From Tenrec ecaudatus (lineage: Eukaryota; Chordata; Mammalia; Afrosoricida; Tenrecidae): 64,000 nucleotides of DNA. The translations under genes were made by a program, and so were the position numbers. Where the stretch lies: contig NC_134540.1 of assembly GCF_050624435.1 (NCBI RefSeq), forward strand, positions 105,181,739-105,245,738, written 5' to 3'. Every line of letters starts with the position of its first letter. Within the stretch, counting starts at the first letter, position 1. Below are positions 50,201 through 53,374 of this stretch, in pieces. The notes beneath the pieces are model-generated. The model was not told where the DNA came from. It did no database searches and saw only the letters and a list, made by a program, of their open reading frames with translations.

Positions 50201-52325
50201 AGGGCAGTTGACGGATTTGAACTACTGACCTTTCTGTTAGCAGCTGAGCACCTAACCACTATGCTACCAGGGCTCCTTAGAATACTCTGAACCCATTATA
50301 ATTTGCTTTTATTTATATAACGCATCTTTATTCATCAAGCAAATTTTGCACAATATATTTCCTTTCAGTCAAATCCTTTTAACCCAAAACTTTACTTAAA
50401 CATTCTATTTCAGGAAGATGTGTCAGGTTTACCTGGGGTTTGGCATCATCCTGACATACTGATCAAGGCACTTCAACACGAGAAGCAAGGCTAGACAGTT
50501 ATTTTGAGAGCAGGACGCTGGAAGAAGCGTCCACATTCATTCCATTGCTCCGTGTGTTCTACTTCTCTTATTAATACTGGTGTTAGCTGTGATTGAGCCA
50601 ATTCTAACCCATGGAGATACCCTCGGTGCACAGCAGAACTGCTCCATAGGCTTTTCAAGGTGGTAACCTTTCCAAAGCAGATCCTAAAAGCTTCTGGGTG
50701 GGTTTGAACCACCAACCTCTTGCACTATAGTTGAATGTTTAACCATTTGTACTACGCAGCTGCCTCCTGGTATTACACAGATTTTTATAATGTTGTTAAA
50801 TGTTGTAGCTAAAATTGTGGAATAAAGTACCGTCCTGTGTTCACCTTGAATGACCTGGGGGATATTATATTTGAGGTCAGTACAGTGATGGCAACAGATG
50901 AGATGCTCAAGTGATTAAATCAGACTGGGACCGTGGAGTCCCTATGGGTTGAACTTGACTCAACAGCAGTGAATCTGTTTGTTTGTTAGTGGCTAAAGAA
51001 AAACAAAACAACCAAGGCTGGGAATACCCAAATGAACACTTTTCATCTATTTTGTGTGATACAATGAATTTTCATAAGAATACCCACAAAGGGTTACAAA
51101 CAGAAGTGTTGGCTTATTTTAATATACAAACAAAAAGTAGAAAAAATGTGGACATCTCCAATAGTTAAATTATGGTCAATTCATACATGAGTTTTATACT
51201 CAAACATATTTACTAAGTATACGGTTCTTATCAAATATTCTTTTTTGTGTGTGCTTTTTTCTGCAGTAATCTATTTTTCTTTTAAAACTTTTAGTTACTA
51301 GAGAAAATTGAAAGCTGAAAAATAAAAGTACAAATCAAATATAAAAATATGAGTTTATTTGGTTTAACATACCTTGGTGGTACTGTGGGATAAACACTGG
51401 GCTATTCTAACTTCAAGGTTGATGGTTCAGACCCACTAGCTCCTCTAAGTTATAAAAATGAAGCTGCCTGTTCTCATAAATATTTCCAGACCTGTTAAGG
51501 GTCAGTTACAGAGCTGAAATCAGGTCAATGGCAGTGTGTTTTCTGGTTGGTTTTAAACAAAAATACATAAATGTGTGTAAGTATGTTAGCTGATTCAGAG
51601 AGAAATAAACAGACATCAAAGTAAGGGGATTTCTGGGGATTAATTAAATGGAGCATAAAAATTCTGGTTAAAATTTTGCTTTTTATTAAAAATGTTAAGG
51701 AAAATAAAATATCTATTCTGGTAAAAAAAGAAATCTACAGTTTTAGTTGGTACTCCTATATTCTCAAAGCAACATAAAAATGAACATTTTAACCCTATTT
51801 TGAAAATAAAGGCATTTACCATATATACTTGAGTATAAGCCGACTCGAATCTCCAGCGAGGCACCTAATTTTACCATAAAAACTGCATTAAAAATGTGCT
51901 GAAAAACTCAACTTACACTCGAGTATATATGGTACTTGATAACAACTAGTTATTTATGTGACTGTTTGGAAGTAAAAATGTTCTTAGGCTCCCCTAAAGG
52001 AGCCGTGGTGGTGGCGGGGACTGAGTGTTGAGCTGCTGACAAACTGCTCCGTGGGAGAAGGAACAAGCTCTCTGGCCCTGTGAACCAAAGGAACAGTTCT
52101 ACTTTGTCCAAGGTCAAAATGAGTTTCAATCGACTTGATTGCACTGAGTTTGATTAGTTTTAAATGCATATAAATTTATCTGTAAATGCAGAGAAAATAA
52201 AGATTTAAATGCATACAATTCTGATGAGTTAATATGAAATTTTATAAAAGAACTTACGATGTGTATTCATAAGGAAGCACAGATTCCATTGAGTCAAGTC
52301 TGTTCACAAACAGTTCTATTTCGGC
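2982..52325 (-). CDS. TM9SF2: TM9SF2, transmembrane 9 superfamily member 2 (exons 2-17; exon 1 missing)
   Basis: Minus-strand multi-exon gene. Joining 52325-52258, 49869-49776, 38235-38108, 31322-31193, 29455-29331, 28261-28150, 26874-26795, 25966-25858, 20232-20100, 19565-19446, 15929-15872, 13153-12994, 11112-10961, 9709-9598, 5554-5383 and 3049-2982 gives 606 codons plus TGA with no frameshift. I recognise the product as the nonaspanin (EMP70 family) TM9SF2. It has a large luminal N-terminal region (exons 2-8) and then nine hydrophobic segments (exons 9-17), ending in KVD, the family's C-terminal KxD-type Golgi/COPI retention signal. Family members are endosome/Golgi proteins; human TM9SF2 has been linked to glycosphingolipid and heparan-sulphate synthesis. 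All introns are GT-AG. The signal peptide, start codon and about 57 residues should be in exon 1, beyond the right edge. Differences from the human protein as I remember it are conservative (for example SFQEDKK for SFKEDDK). Close paralogue TM9SF4 is less likely given the near identity. Confidence 0.96.
3167..3190. repeat. Perfect short inverted repeat (hairpin)
   Basis: GTCACTAGGG, a 4-base loop ATTG, then CCCTAGTGAC: ten perfectly paired bases. It sits about 120 bases upstream of the last TM9SF2 acceptor in the transcript. Confidence 0.8.
5071..5082. repeat. Poly-G run
   Basis: Twelve consecutive G residues on the plus strand after 'gccgggggtt'. A mononucleotide tract, C-rich in the TM9SF2 transcript. 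Confidence 0.9.
5383..5554 (-). CDS. TM9SF2: TM9SF2 exon 16
   Basis: Reads [20 protein letters not shown], then [20 protein letters not shown] and [17 protein letters not shown] plus G. The acceptor is 'tttctactag' and the donor GTAAGA. 172 bp. It contains the W.WRSF..SG..A.Y.F.Y motif, TM8 and most of TM9. Confidence 0.95.
6890..7045 (+). repeat. AfroSINE-like tRNA-derived SINE
   Basis: Shows the tRNA-like head 'agtggttacatgttaggctg' with 'aaggtcagcag'-type box B, then 'ctcaggaacccacaggtgca' and 'tctaccctgtcctgtagg'. The terminal 'tcgatggca' part is degraded. Confidence 0.75.
7137..7475 (+). mobile_element. Old relative of the long retroelement family
   Basis: Contains 'agatggtgcctggctgtctg', '...tgggctcttcaagg' and 'tgatccaaggactgtaaata...aatccaagctcagaggaggga...atattagagctt', which match colinear segments of the copy at 58.1-59.0 kb. 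No coding sequence. Diverged. Confidence 0.6.
7690..7800 (-). mobile_element. RTE/BovB-like LINE 3' end fragment
   Basis: Reads 'tgatcgagtctgttcctgct', then 'catggtgaccctccgcacaacagaatgaaacactacatggtcctg'-like sequence. This is the reverse complement of the RTE end also present at 36.33-36.67 kb. Confidence 0.7.
7805..8225 (+). mobile_element. L1M-type LINE 3' end
   Basis: Follows the order of a mammalian L1M 3' region: '...gaatggaattttagtcc', 'aaacctcaaaaacattatgctac', 'tgatttcatttttatgaaat', 'gccaggagcttgg', 'actgcttaatgggtatgg' and 'tgcactttaaaatggt'. Old and diverged. Confidence 0.75.
8480..9150 (+). mobile_element. Old relative of the long retroelement family (second)
   Basis: Carries the conserved core 'ttggtgcccggctatatatt' and 'gtgtctggggtcttaaaggc', then 'catggaagcagcacaccagc' and 'gacccaaggatg...cccatctgcagggtatc'. 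Colinear with, but diverged from, the 37-48 kb copies. Upstream lies a 'gttggtaggttgttattgtt' tract. No coding potential. Confidence 0.6.
9598..9709 (-). CDS. TM9SF2: TM9SF2 exon 15
   Basis: Completes Trp, then reads [20 protein letters not shown] and [17 protein letters not shown]. The acceptor is 'tttatag' and the donor GTATGT. 112 bp, ending in phase 0. TM7, with the YY.FGFLF and CSE.TI...YF.LCAEDY family motifs (DY begins exon 16). Confidence 0.95.
10180..10235 (-). repeat. AfroSINE/RTE tail fragment
   Basis: 'ccagactcactgccatcaag' followed by 'tcaataccaactcagcaac' is the reverse complement of the typical SINE end that ends in 'tcgatggcagtgag'. Confidence 0.6.
10425..10510 (+). repeat. 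MIR SINE fragment
   Basis: 'cagagcctcagctccacctgtgtaaaatgg' resembles the MIR core 'gcctcagtttcctcatctgtaaaatgg'. Ancient and short. Confidence 0.55.
10961..11112 (-). CDS. TM9SF2: TM9SF2 exon 14
   Basis: Reads [20 protein letters not shown], then [20 protein letters not shown] and [10 protein letters not shown] plus TG of a split Trp. The acceptor is 'ttctttag' and the donor GTAAGC. 152 bp. It carries the [11 protein letters not shown] loop, diagnostic of the family, and TM6 with the GG.LPFG motif. Confidence 0.95.
11655..11860 (-). repeat. AfroSINE-like SINE
   Basis: On the minus strand it starts 'ggagtcccggtggtgcactc' and has 'gttcagctgctgagtg'. It continues with a G/C-rich body that differs from the usual copies and resembles the element at 33.27-33.44 kb. 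Confidence 0.6.
11950..12022 (+). repeat. AfroSINE-like SINE, 3' portion
   Basis: 'tttctactctgccacactca' followed by 'gggtgatcatgagtcggaat' and 'tggctccatggc' matches the RTE-shared SINE tail. Confidence 0.6.
12994..13153 (-). CDS. TM9SF2: TM9SF2 exon 13
   Basis: Completes Gly, then reads [40 protein letters not shown] and [13 protein letters not shown]. The acceptor is 'tcttccag' and the donor GTAAGT. 160 bp. It covers TM4 and TM5 with the FGT and PL.F.GAY.GFKK family motifs. I recall ALWF where this copy has GLWF. Confidence 0.95.
13385..13838 (+). mobile_element. 5'-truncated copy of the long retroelement family
   Basis: Begins 'agaacagaggatgtacactg', passes through the purine-rich 'ggtggagggaaggtggggta' and 'aattatcaagggttcatgaa' blocks, and ends 'gtacgagcccccaataaaat' before an A-rich tail. 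The fixed 3' end with a variable 5' end is typical of LINE-type reverse transcription. Confidence 0.8.
14040..14199 (-). repeat. AfroSINE-like SINE
   Basis: Reads 'gtcactgtcatcgagtcaat', 'ggtgactcctggcac', and later 'tttgagctgctgacctcacc' and 'cccagagctcc', a reverse-complement SINE from tail to head. Confidence 0.75.
15872..15929 (-). CDS. TM9SF2: TM9SF2 exon 12 (58 bp)
   Basis: The shortest coding exon. It completes Ser, reads [18 protein letters not shown] and ends in GG of a split Gly. The acceptor is 'cttctctag' and the donor GTAAGT. G..WK.N..LT...PG is a conserved family motif at the start of TM4. Confidence 0.95.
16880..17340 (+). mobile_element. L1-like 3' region fragment
   Basis: Includes 'gatctcccttttgatccatt' and 'tttctgtatatgaaatccag', followed by 'gataggcaagtcag', a G-rich stretch and 'gaacatgttctaaaattgac' with 'gtgatgattgtacaactctt'. 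The last part matches L1M 3' UTRs; the first part matches the 58.1-59.0 kb element. Confidence 0.6.
17665..18572 (+). mobile_element. Internally deleted mariner (Tc1/mariner) DNA transposon with dead transposase
   Basis: Ends match as inverted repeats: 'caagggggtactcccccaaa' on the left against 'tttgggtacccccttg' on the right, the right end followed by TA. Inside, starting near 17848, are broken pieces of a mariner transposase: MADLKEQ, then '[17 protein letters not shown]' (about 18008-18066), a [21 protein letters not shown] piece (about 18070-18140), [10 protein letters not shown] with the second catalytic Asp (about 18208), NPCDFFLF with the third, and [17 protein letters not shown] plus GEYF near the C-terminus. 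The stretch holding the first catalytic Asp is missing between the NENV and PPGQT pieces, and frameshifts and stops separate the rest. At about 0.9 kb it is shorter than the roughly 1.3 kb of a full mariner. The antisense 156-codon frame at 17646-18116 is a shadow. Confidence 0.88.
19446..19565 (-). CDS. TM9SF2: TM9SF2 exon 11
   Basis: Completes Phe, then reads [20 protein letters not shown] and [19 protein letters not shown] plus one base. The acceptor is 'tctttcag' and the donor GTAAGT. 120 bp. It covers the end of TM2, the SPANRGAL loop and TM3 with the GT.AGY..ARFYK motif. Confidence 0.95.
19566..20099 (-). other. TM9SF2: TM9SF2 intron 10
   Basis: 534 bp, the shortest intron here. AT-rich and repeat-free as far as I can see. 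Confidence 0.9.
20100..20232 (-). CDS. TM9SF2: TM9SF2 exon 10
   Basis: Reads [20 protein letters not shown], then [20 protein letters not shown] and FVTL plus one base of a split Phe. The acceptor is 'cccttttag' and the donor GTAAGT. 133 bp. It contains the [17 protein letters not shown] cytoplasmic motif and GSG.Q, which are hallmarks of TM9SF proteins, and the first half of TM2. Confidence 0.95.
20745..23440 (-). mobile_element. RTE/BovB-type LINE, long but decayed
   Basis: On the minus strand, ORF2 pieces appear in the right order with many stops and frameshifts: an endonuclease-side region (23.4-22.1 kb), a PKKGDPTE motif (22065-22086), a GKAFD motif near 21830, DADDTTW, the reverse-transcriptase active-site box (21560-21580), KKTEIL, and [12 protein letters not shown] (about 21375-21412). 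The 3' end (about 20750-21110) matches the RTE end shared with the SINEs. About 2.7 kb remain of roughly 3.2 kb. A SINE (21125-21297) has inserted downstream of the RT domain. The element is inactive. Confidence 0.85.
21125..21297 (-). repeat. AfroSINE-like SINE inside the RTE element
   Basis: Reverse complement contains 'aggagccctggggtagtggt', 'tgggctagagtcttcatggt', 'gtttgaaaccaccagcagc' and 'gggtcactgtgagccagca'. It interrupts RTE sequence on both sides, so it is younger than the LINE. Confidence 0.8.
23580..24240. mobile_element. Old L1 fragment
   Basis: 'actccatgatctttggcttc', 'tctaagatcttctccttgtc' and 'tcatcttcatctgttctgaa' follow the order of a common L1M segment. Heavily diverged, and the orientation was not determined with confidence. 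Confidence 0.45.
24652..24850 (+). repeat. AfroSINE-like SINE, nearly full length
   Basis: 'aaccctagtggcacagtgga', 'aaaaggtcagtggttcaaat' (box B-like), 'ttctactctgtcctacaggg' and 'ttgctatgagtcagaactga' followed by 'ctggatggcaatg'. One of the clearest copies for defining the family. Confidence 0.88.
25858..25966 (-). CDS. TM9SF2: TM9SF2 exon 9 (first membrane span)
   Basis: Completes Ser, then reads [20 protein letters not shown] and [16 protein letters not shown]. The acceptor is 'tttctacag' and the donor GTGAGT. 109 bp. The hydrophobic run is TM1. The basic RTL.KDIARYN segment that follows starts the cytoplasmic loop of the family. The frame stays open into the intron on the genomic strand, but the donor fixes the end. 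Confidence 0.95.
25967..26794 (-). other. TM9SF2: TM9SF2 intron 8
   Basis: 828 bp. A MIR remnant lies near 26500-26705; the rest is unique. Confidence 0.88.
26500..26705 (-). repeat. MIR SINE remnant
   Basis: 'gatcctgtgaggtaacgatt', '...agtaacttaaagctagacct' and 'cgaaccaacgtctatctgat' correspond to the reverse complement of MIR ('cctatgaggtaggta ... cacagctagtaagtggc ... attcgaacccaggc'). Confidence 0.6.
26795..26874 (-). CDS. TM9SF2: TM9SF2 exon 8
   Basis: Reads [20 protein letters not shown] then THIQWF, ending in AG of a split Ser. The acceptor is 'ccctgtag' and the donor GTAAGA. 80 bp. It holds the family signature W..RWD.YL and the HIQWFSI.NS motif, which leads straight into the first transmembrane segment in exon 9. 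Confidence 0.95.
27751..27758. repeat. Target-site duplication, left (GTTTAGAG)
   Basis: Identical to 27981-27988, flanking the hAT MITE. 8 bp is diagnostic of the hAT superfamily. Confidence 0.85.
27759..27980. mobile_element. hAT-type MITE with 8-bp target duplication
   Basis: 222 bp. The left end 'cacaggttcccaaac' and the reverse complement of the right end 'cagtgttgcccaaag' form imperfect terminal inverted repeats. GTTTAGAG is present exactly at 27751-27758 and again at 27981-27988, the 8-bp duplication expected of hAT elements. No transposase. A second, diverged copy lies in the opposite orientation at 44576-44758. Confidence 0.85.
27981..27988. repeat. Target-site duplication, right (GTTTAGAG)
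   Basis: Identical to 27751-27758 on the other side of the MITE. Confidence 0.85.
28150..28261 (-). CDS. TM9SF2: TM9SF2 exon 7
   Basis: Completes Ser, then reads [20 protein letters not shown] and [17 protein letters not shown]. The acceptor is 'ttcccacag' and the donor GTGAGT. 112 bp, ending in phase 0. The YTYSV.F motif just before the acidic 'ED' is characteristic of the EMP70/TM9SF luminal domain. Confidence 0.95.
28262..29330 (-). other. TM9SF2: TM9SF2 intron 6
   Basis: 1069 bp with one SINE (28450-28590). A SINE-tail-like fragment may lie at 28985-29035. The rest is unique. Confidence 0.88.
28450..28590 (+). repeat. AfroSINE-like SINE (5' part)
   Basis: 'gcgctctggcggcacagtgg' followed by 'ttagaagctcagctg', then 'agccttgggaagactatggg'. 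The usual tail is missing or degraded. Confidence 0.65.
29331..29455 (-). CDS. TM9SF2: TM9SF2 exon 6
   Basis: Reads [20 protein letters not shown], then [20 protein letters not shown] and K, ending with AG of a split Ser codon. The acceptor is 'ttctacag' and the donor GTAACT. 125 bp. Luminal beta-rich segment before the first membrane span. Confidence 0.95.
29733..29870 (-). mobile_element. 3' end of the long retroelement family, truncated
   Basis: Starts 'tcattttttggggacttaca' and 'gctcttataacattccatac', then 'atcaattgtattgagcacat' and 'ttgtacatgtgttgcc'. This is the reverse complement of the 'acaaatgtgc...cataaataaaatg' tail. It mimics an exon boundary ('cttacag') but has no coding sense. 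Confidence 0.75.
30398..30823 (+). mobile_element. LTR-like element (MaLR/ERVL-type, probable solo LTR)
   Basis: Starts near TGTTGTAATT and ends GGCTAACA(CA), giving TG...CA ends. 'tatgtcaacttgaaga' near the start, 'gaaataaagttc' (a polyadenylation signal) and 'ttgcttctctagtcaattcgg' near the end mirror MLT1-type LTR layout. No internal viral genes. The family assignment is by resemblance only. Confidence 0.5.
30888..31060 (+). repeat. AfroSINE-like SINE
   Basis: 'catcagcagtccagtggtta' head, then 'ggttctactctgtcctgtaa' and 'catcgctatgaatcagaagt' followed by 'gactcgatgacagtga'. Confidence 0.85.
31193..31322 (-). CDS. TM9SF2: TM9SF2 exon 5
   Basis: Completes the split Trp, then reads [20 protein letters not shown], continues through [20 protein letters not shown] and ends VIK. 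The acceptor is 'ctgcttag' and the donor GTACGT. 130 bp, ending in phase 0. Luminal region with four cysteines, which may form disulphides. This is one of the best conserved luminal stretches of the family. Confidence 0.95.
31612..32048 (+). mobile_element. 5'-truncated copy of the long retroelement family
   Basis: 'ggaggatgtacactggtgca' to 'tgagcccctaataaaatgtt' followed by an A-tail. Similar in sequence to the 41.0-42.9 kb copy (both have 'gcagataggagctggaggca'-type variants), so it probably belongs to the same subfamily. Confidence 0.82.
32201..32278. repeat. Compound microsatellite (TC)n(TA)n
   Basis: About 35 bases of TC repeat pass directly into about 43 bases of TA repeat with no interruption. 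Confidence 0.97.
33265..33440 (-). repeat. AfroSINE-like SINE (variant)
   Basis: 'gacatcacgctgattgtaac' followed by 'tcatggtgacca', then 'ccaggcctttcttgggaggt' and 'gcctctgg'. The 'ccaggcctttcttgggaggt' block resembles the minus-strand SINE at 11.66-11.86 kb. Confidence 0.55.
33510..34238 (+). mobile_element. Probable solo LTR of an endogenous retrovirus
   Basis: Starts TGTGGGGAACAGAAGG and ends GCCATTCCCAAACA, about 730 bp with TG...CA ends. A TATA-like 'agatataaac' lies near 33960, with A/T-rich 'tttattataatctttata' downstream. C-rich tandem-like segments ('ccccttcctgttacgcc', 'ccccttcctctaata', 'ccccttcctgtgatcac') occur in U3. No flanking viral genes. No clean target duplication was found, so the exact ends are uncertain. 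Confidence 0.55.
35640..35712 (+). repeat. AfroSINE/RTE tail fragment
   Basis: 'tgtcataggattgctatgga' followed by 'tcggaaaccaacacgatggc' is the common SINE/RTE end. Confidence 0.65.
36035..36232 (+). repeat. AfroSINE-like SINE, full length
   Basis: 'ggcatcgtagctccgcattg', 'ggctgctaacctcaaagtca', 'tcagttcaaaaccaccagca', 'tttctaccctgtcctataga' and 'gcagctatgaatcagaatca' followed by 'attctatggcagtgag'. Confidence 0.88.
36330..36665 (+). mobile_element. RTE/BovB-type LINE 3' end
   Basis: Plus-strand order 'gaagtacagtcagaatgttc', 'gaccagtcagtcctgaaaag', 'gacataaagcttggtaa', 'ggcagtgtttcattatgttg', 'tatacagagttgctacgagt' and 'agacagcacctaataac' follows the RTE end, including the segment copied into the SINE tail. 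Confidence 0.75.
36824..37103 (+). mobile_element. L1M-type LINE 3' end
   Basis: 'gatgaaccttgaaaatacca', 'tgctaagtgaaataagttag', 'cttaatgggtacaaagtttc' and 'gcacaacattttggaaataa' with 'ttaatgcca' are the usual L1M 3' sequence. Confidence 0.75.
37104..37765. mobile_element. Long retroelement copy with an inverted end
   Basis: 37104-37690 is in plus orientation ('gcaaagggcatttgtagagg' through the core 'gtctggggtcttaaaggctt' to 'ttactgcttcctcctcccc'). It is followed by about 70 bases in minus orientation ('catgaacccttgataattta' and 'tatacactgtccaatg'). About 230 bases that should lie between are absent, and the normal 3' tail is missing. Such inversions are usual for LINE twin priming or later rearrangement. 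Confidence 0.75.
38108..38235 (-). CDS. TM9SF2: TM9SF2 exon 4
   Basis: Begins [20 protein letters not shown] and ends ...LLNYQHH plus TG of a split Trp codon. The acceptor is 'ttaatacag' and the donor GTAAGA. Luminal segment with two cysteines (CKLVC). 128 bp. A shadow frame exists on the plus strand, but the match to TM9SF2 is continuous. Confidence 0.95.
39260..41014 (+). mobile_element. Long retroelement family, host copy, 5' part
   Basis: Starts near 'accagcggcacagacagctg', then 'gatcagagcacatgggagca', 'acactcctgaaggtcaacaa', 'gcttttctttttttttggca', 'tctctgcaggtctatctaga', the core 'gcatctggggtcttaaaggc' and 'gatgatcccttcaagaccag'. It breaks at 'attatcaagtgttc' (41001-41014), where a second copy has inserted, and resumes at 42860. 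No reverse transcriptase or other coding sequence is seen in 1.75 kb; short frames with '[14 protein letters not shown]' are shared with the 46.9-kb copy. Confidence 0.85.
40999..41014. repeat. Target-site duplication, left copy
   Basis: AAATTATCAAGTGTTC (16 bases, the first A's ambiguous with the insert's A-tail). Repeated at 42860-42875, at the other end of the nested insert. Confidence 0.9.
41015..42859 (+). mobile_element. Long retroelement family, nested copy (complete insertion)
   Basis: 1845 bp bounded by a 16-base target duplication. It begins 'cagcctggcacattaggccg' (5'-truncated relative to the 46.6-kb copy), carries 'gatgttcctgagtagagcag', 'ggaaaacactcctaagggtc', a T/G-rich 'gtttgttgttgttgttttgt' block, 'ggtctgtataaaaaagacag', the core 'atggtgcccggctatcaaaa' and 'agcgtctggggtcttaaagg', and ends 'gagcccctaataaaatgttt' plus an A-tail. 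The 133- to 154-codon frames here are low-complexity readings on both strands and are not genes. Confidence 0.88.
42860..42875. repeat. Target-site duplication, right copy
   Basis: Same 16 bases as 40999-41014. The host copy's sequence continues directly after it ('atgaaggagg'). Confidence 0.9.
42860..43055 (+). mobile_element. Long retroelement family, host copy, 3' part
   Basis: Continues the element interrupted at 41014: 'gaggagctgataccaagggc', 'tcaagtagaaagcaaatgtc' and 'ttgagaatgataatagcaac', ending 'gagcatccagtaaaatgatt'. It includes a small (ATGG)n stretch near 43001-43017. Confidence 0.85.
43600..43815 (-). pseudogene. Unassigned coding-like fragment, possible retrocopy remnant
   Basis: On the minus strand an open frame of about 70 codons has protein-like composition: [20 protein letters not shown], then [20 protein letters not shown] and [20 protein letters not shown], then [13 protein letters not shown]. 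It has little low-complexity sequence, and the reading extends upstream as GKCELRET before a stop near 43830. No ATG, splice sites or poly-A are seen. On the plus strand it abuts L2 sequence. I do not recognise the protein. It could be a fragment of a processed pseudogene or a chance frame. Confidence 0.35.
43950..44010. repeat. 31-bp tandem duplication
   Basis: The unit starting 'cgaattctctttttcatcta' occurs at 43950-43980 and again from 43981, identical for about 28 bases. It lies inside the old L2 sequence, so the duplication is younger. Confidence 0.9.
44383..44545 (-). repeat. AfroSINE-like SINE inside L2
   Basis: Reverse complement shows 'agagctctgatggtgcagtg', 'gttacacattgggctgcagt', 'ggcagtttgaaaccaccggc', 'cacaggaggtccgatgagtc' and 'agcattgactcca'. 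Confidence 0.85.
44576..44758. mobile_element. hAT-type MITE, second copy of the 27.76-kb family
   Basis: Left end 'ctagtgtttccccaagtggg' and right end 'aataagtctgggagcctatg' match the reverse complement of the 27759-27980 element, with shared interior ('acactttatcctggattatg', 'ggtacagtacaat' and 'gtaggtgcta'). It is 183 bp, about 40 bp shorter. No clean 8-bp duplication is visible. It sits inside L2. Confidence 0.75.
46600..48836 (+). mobile_element. Long retroelement family, longest copy
   Basis: Extends further 5' than the others (from roughly 46600, exact start unclear). It contains 'tttcagagggacatgtctga', 'agcagatggagggggagga', 'aacactcctaaaagccaaca', 'gcttttctttcttgtcgtgt', 'atctctgcaggtctgtctaa', the core 'agcatctggtgtcttaaagg', 'gatgatgccttcaggaccag' and the end 'tgagtccctaataaaatgat' plus an A-tail. 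No ORF2-like protein in 2.2 kb. No convincing target duplication was found. Confidence 0.8.
48967..49154. mobile_element. SPIN-like nonautonomous hAT element
   Basis: Ends 'gagtagttctcaacctgtg' and 'aggttgagaaccacta' are inverted repeats. The interior 'cctttgggggtcgaacgacc', 'ctttcacagggtt', 'acagttatgaagtagcacca' and 'ggttgggggtcaccaccaca' matches my recollection of the nonautonomous SPIN (SPACE INVADERS) consensus, a hAT family spread horizontally among tenrec, bat, rodent, opossum, lizard and frog lineages. It is about 190 bp, with an internal region shortened and several mutations; no intact 8-bp duplication is visible. Confidence 0.78.
49237..49385 (-). repeat. AfroSINE-like SINE
   Basis: 'aaatcaagtccattgccata' followed by 'gaatcgatcgtgacagagca', then 'ttcctcccaaggggcagcag', 'gtgggtaacagttagcagca' and 'agaacttaaccactgtg'. 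Confidence 0.75.
49776..49869 (-). CDS. TM9SF2: TM9SF2 exon 3
   Basis: Completes a Ser codon, then reads [20 protein letters not shown] followed by [11 protein letters not shown]. The acceptor is 'ccccgcag'. The donor is GTTTGT, the weakest in the gene because position +3 is T. Luminal domain. 94 bp, ending in phase 0. It is flanked by the largest intron (intron 3, 11.5 kb). Confidence 0.95.
50080..50278 (-). repeat. AfroSINE-like SINE
   Basis: Reverse complement: 'aaggagccctggtagcatag', 'tggttaggtgctcagctgct', '...gtcagtagttcaaatccgtc', 'attacagcctgagaaacgcc', 'tgccatgagcgtc'. Confidence 0.85.
50575..50765 (-). repeat. AfroSINE-like SINE
   Basis: Reverse complement: 'ggaggcagctgcgtagtaca', 'aatggttaaacattcaacta', 'gaggttggtggttcaaaccc', 'atggagcagttctgctgtgc', 'tccatgggttagaattggct'. 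Confidence 0.85.
50930..50982 (+). repeat. AfroSINE tail fragment
   Basis: 'ccgtggagtccctatgggtt' followed by 'gaacttgactcaacagcagt' is a shortened SINE body plus tail. Confidence 0.55.
51370..51541 (+). repeat. AfroSINE-like SINE
   Basis: 'accttggtggtactgtggga', 'aacactgggctattctaact', 'tgatggttcagacccactag', then 'gggtcagttacagagctgaa' and 'atcaggtcaatggcagtg'. Confidence 0.78.
51819..51932. mobile_element. Short Tc1/mariner-like MITE with TA flanks
   Basis: 114 bp. Ends 'ccatatatacttgagtataa' and 'actcgagtatatatgg' are inverted repeats with one mismatch in the first 15 bases. TA dinucleotides flank both sides (51817-51818 and 51933-51934), fitting a TA target duplication. Interior 'gccgactcgaatctccagcg' and 'aggcacctaattttacc'. 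No coding sequence. Confidence 0.78.
52000..52150 (+). repeat. AfroSINE-like SINE
   Basis: 'aaaggagccgtggtggtggc', 'gtgttgagctgctgacaaac', 'tgctccgtgggagaaggaac', 'gttctactttgtccaaggtc', 'tttcaatcgacttgattgca'. Confidence 0.8.
52258..52325 (-). CDS. TM9SF2: TM9SF2 exon 2 (first exon seen here)
   Basis: Reads [20 protein letters not shown] then YT and ends in a split codon (TC). The acceptor is 'cattttag' and the donor GTAAGT. It starts in phase 0, so exon 1 should end on a complete codon (human ...DECK). It codes for the start of the luminal region just after the signal peptide. The 68-bp length equals 22 codons plus 2 bases. Confidence 0.95.
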
Positions 52326-52907
52326 CTAAAATGAGAAAGCACAGAATTAGAAATGTAATCAATATAGCAGCAGATCGGAGCCATGCTTTCAGAGTTAAAA
52401 AGGCTGTGACGTGTGAAATAGAGGATGCCCAAAGGTCTTAGCTATCGAGTGCTGCTGTAACAGAAACGCCACATGAGGCGACTTCAGCTTCTCGGTTAAG
52501 AGGCCAGCAGTCTGACATCAGGGAACGGGCTCTCTCCCTGTCTGATCTGGAAGGTGACCCTTGCCTTCCTAGAGCGCCTGGGTAATTTTCACATGAAACT
52601 TGGCACCCCTTTCCTTCCGTTTCCGTACTTGTCTCATCTCTCTCAAAATACACACTACACCAATCCTGTTTCAGTAACATAACAAAGACCATCAATTCCC
52701 AAAAGGGTTTATAACCACAGCCATACAATTTAGGAGCTAGAACACGCAATTTGTAATACCAATCCAGCTAAAACATTTTCTCTTATAAAACTACTTGCTG
52801 AGTTGATTTTTTAAAAAAGTTTTATTGGCACTTCATCCACATGTCACACAATTCAAATTATACCAAGAATTGTATATTCATTGCTGAGTGGATTTATGTG
52901 CATTTAA

Positions 52908-53080
52908 AAAGAGTCCAAGTAGTGGGTTACATGGTGGGCTGCTAACTACACGGCCAGCATGGGAGAAAGATGATGTGCTCCACTCCAGTAAAGGGTTCCG
53001 GTCTTGGAAACCCTTAGGGGAAGCTCTGCCCAGTCCTGTAAGGTTGCTATCAGTTGGAAATGACTGGATGGCAGAAGAAT
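52908..53080 (+). repeat. AfroSINE-like SINE
   Basis: 'agagtccaagtagtgggtta', 'catggtgggctgctaactac', 'ctccactccagtaaagggtt', 'ccggtcttggaaaccctta', 'ctatcagttggaaatgactg' and 'gatggca'. Confidence 0.85.
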
Positions 53081-53374
53081 TTACATAAAAATAATATATA
53101 ATTGTGAATGTCACCAATATTTTCAAGCTCTAAAACTTTCCAAAACTTTAACATATTTTAACTAAAAGCATTCATTAGAATAAAATGCTTTAGAAAATGT
53201 TTTCCCAAATCAAAATTTCATTCTGAAGTACAAAAGTAATTAAAAATTTTTACAATTTAAAAAAATATTCTCACAATAGTCACAAAATGCTGCCAAGTTG
53301 ATAAGAAACTTCTAGATCAGCTACATTAGAAATCTCATGTATGCGTCCACTCAGAAGGAGATAGATGACATACA

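Larger units (their letters stand above)
49870..52257 (-). other. TM9SF2: TM9SF2 intron 2
   Basis: 2388 bp, dominated by SINEs (50080-50278, 50575-50765, 50930-50980, 51370-51541, 52000-52150) and a TA-flanked MITE (51819-51932). The intervening pieces are AT-rich. Confidence 0.88.
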
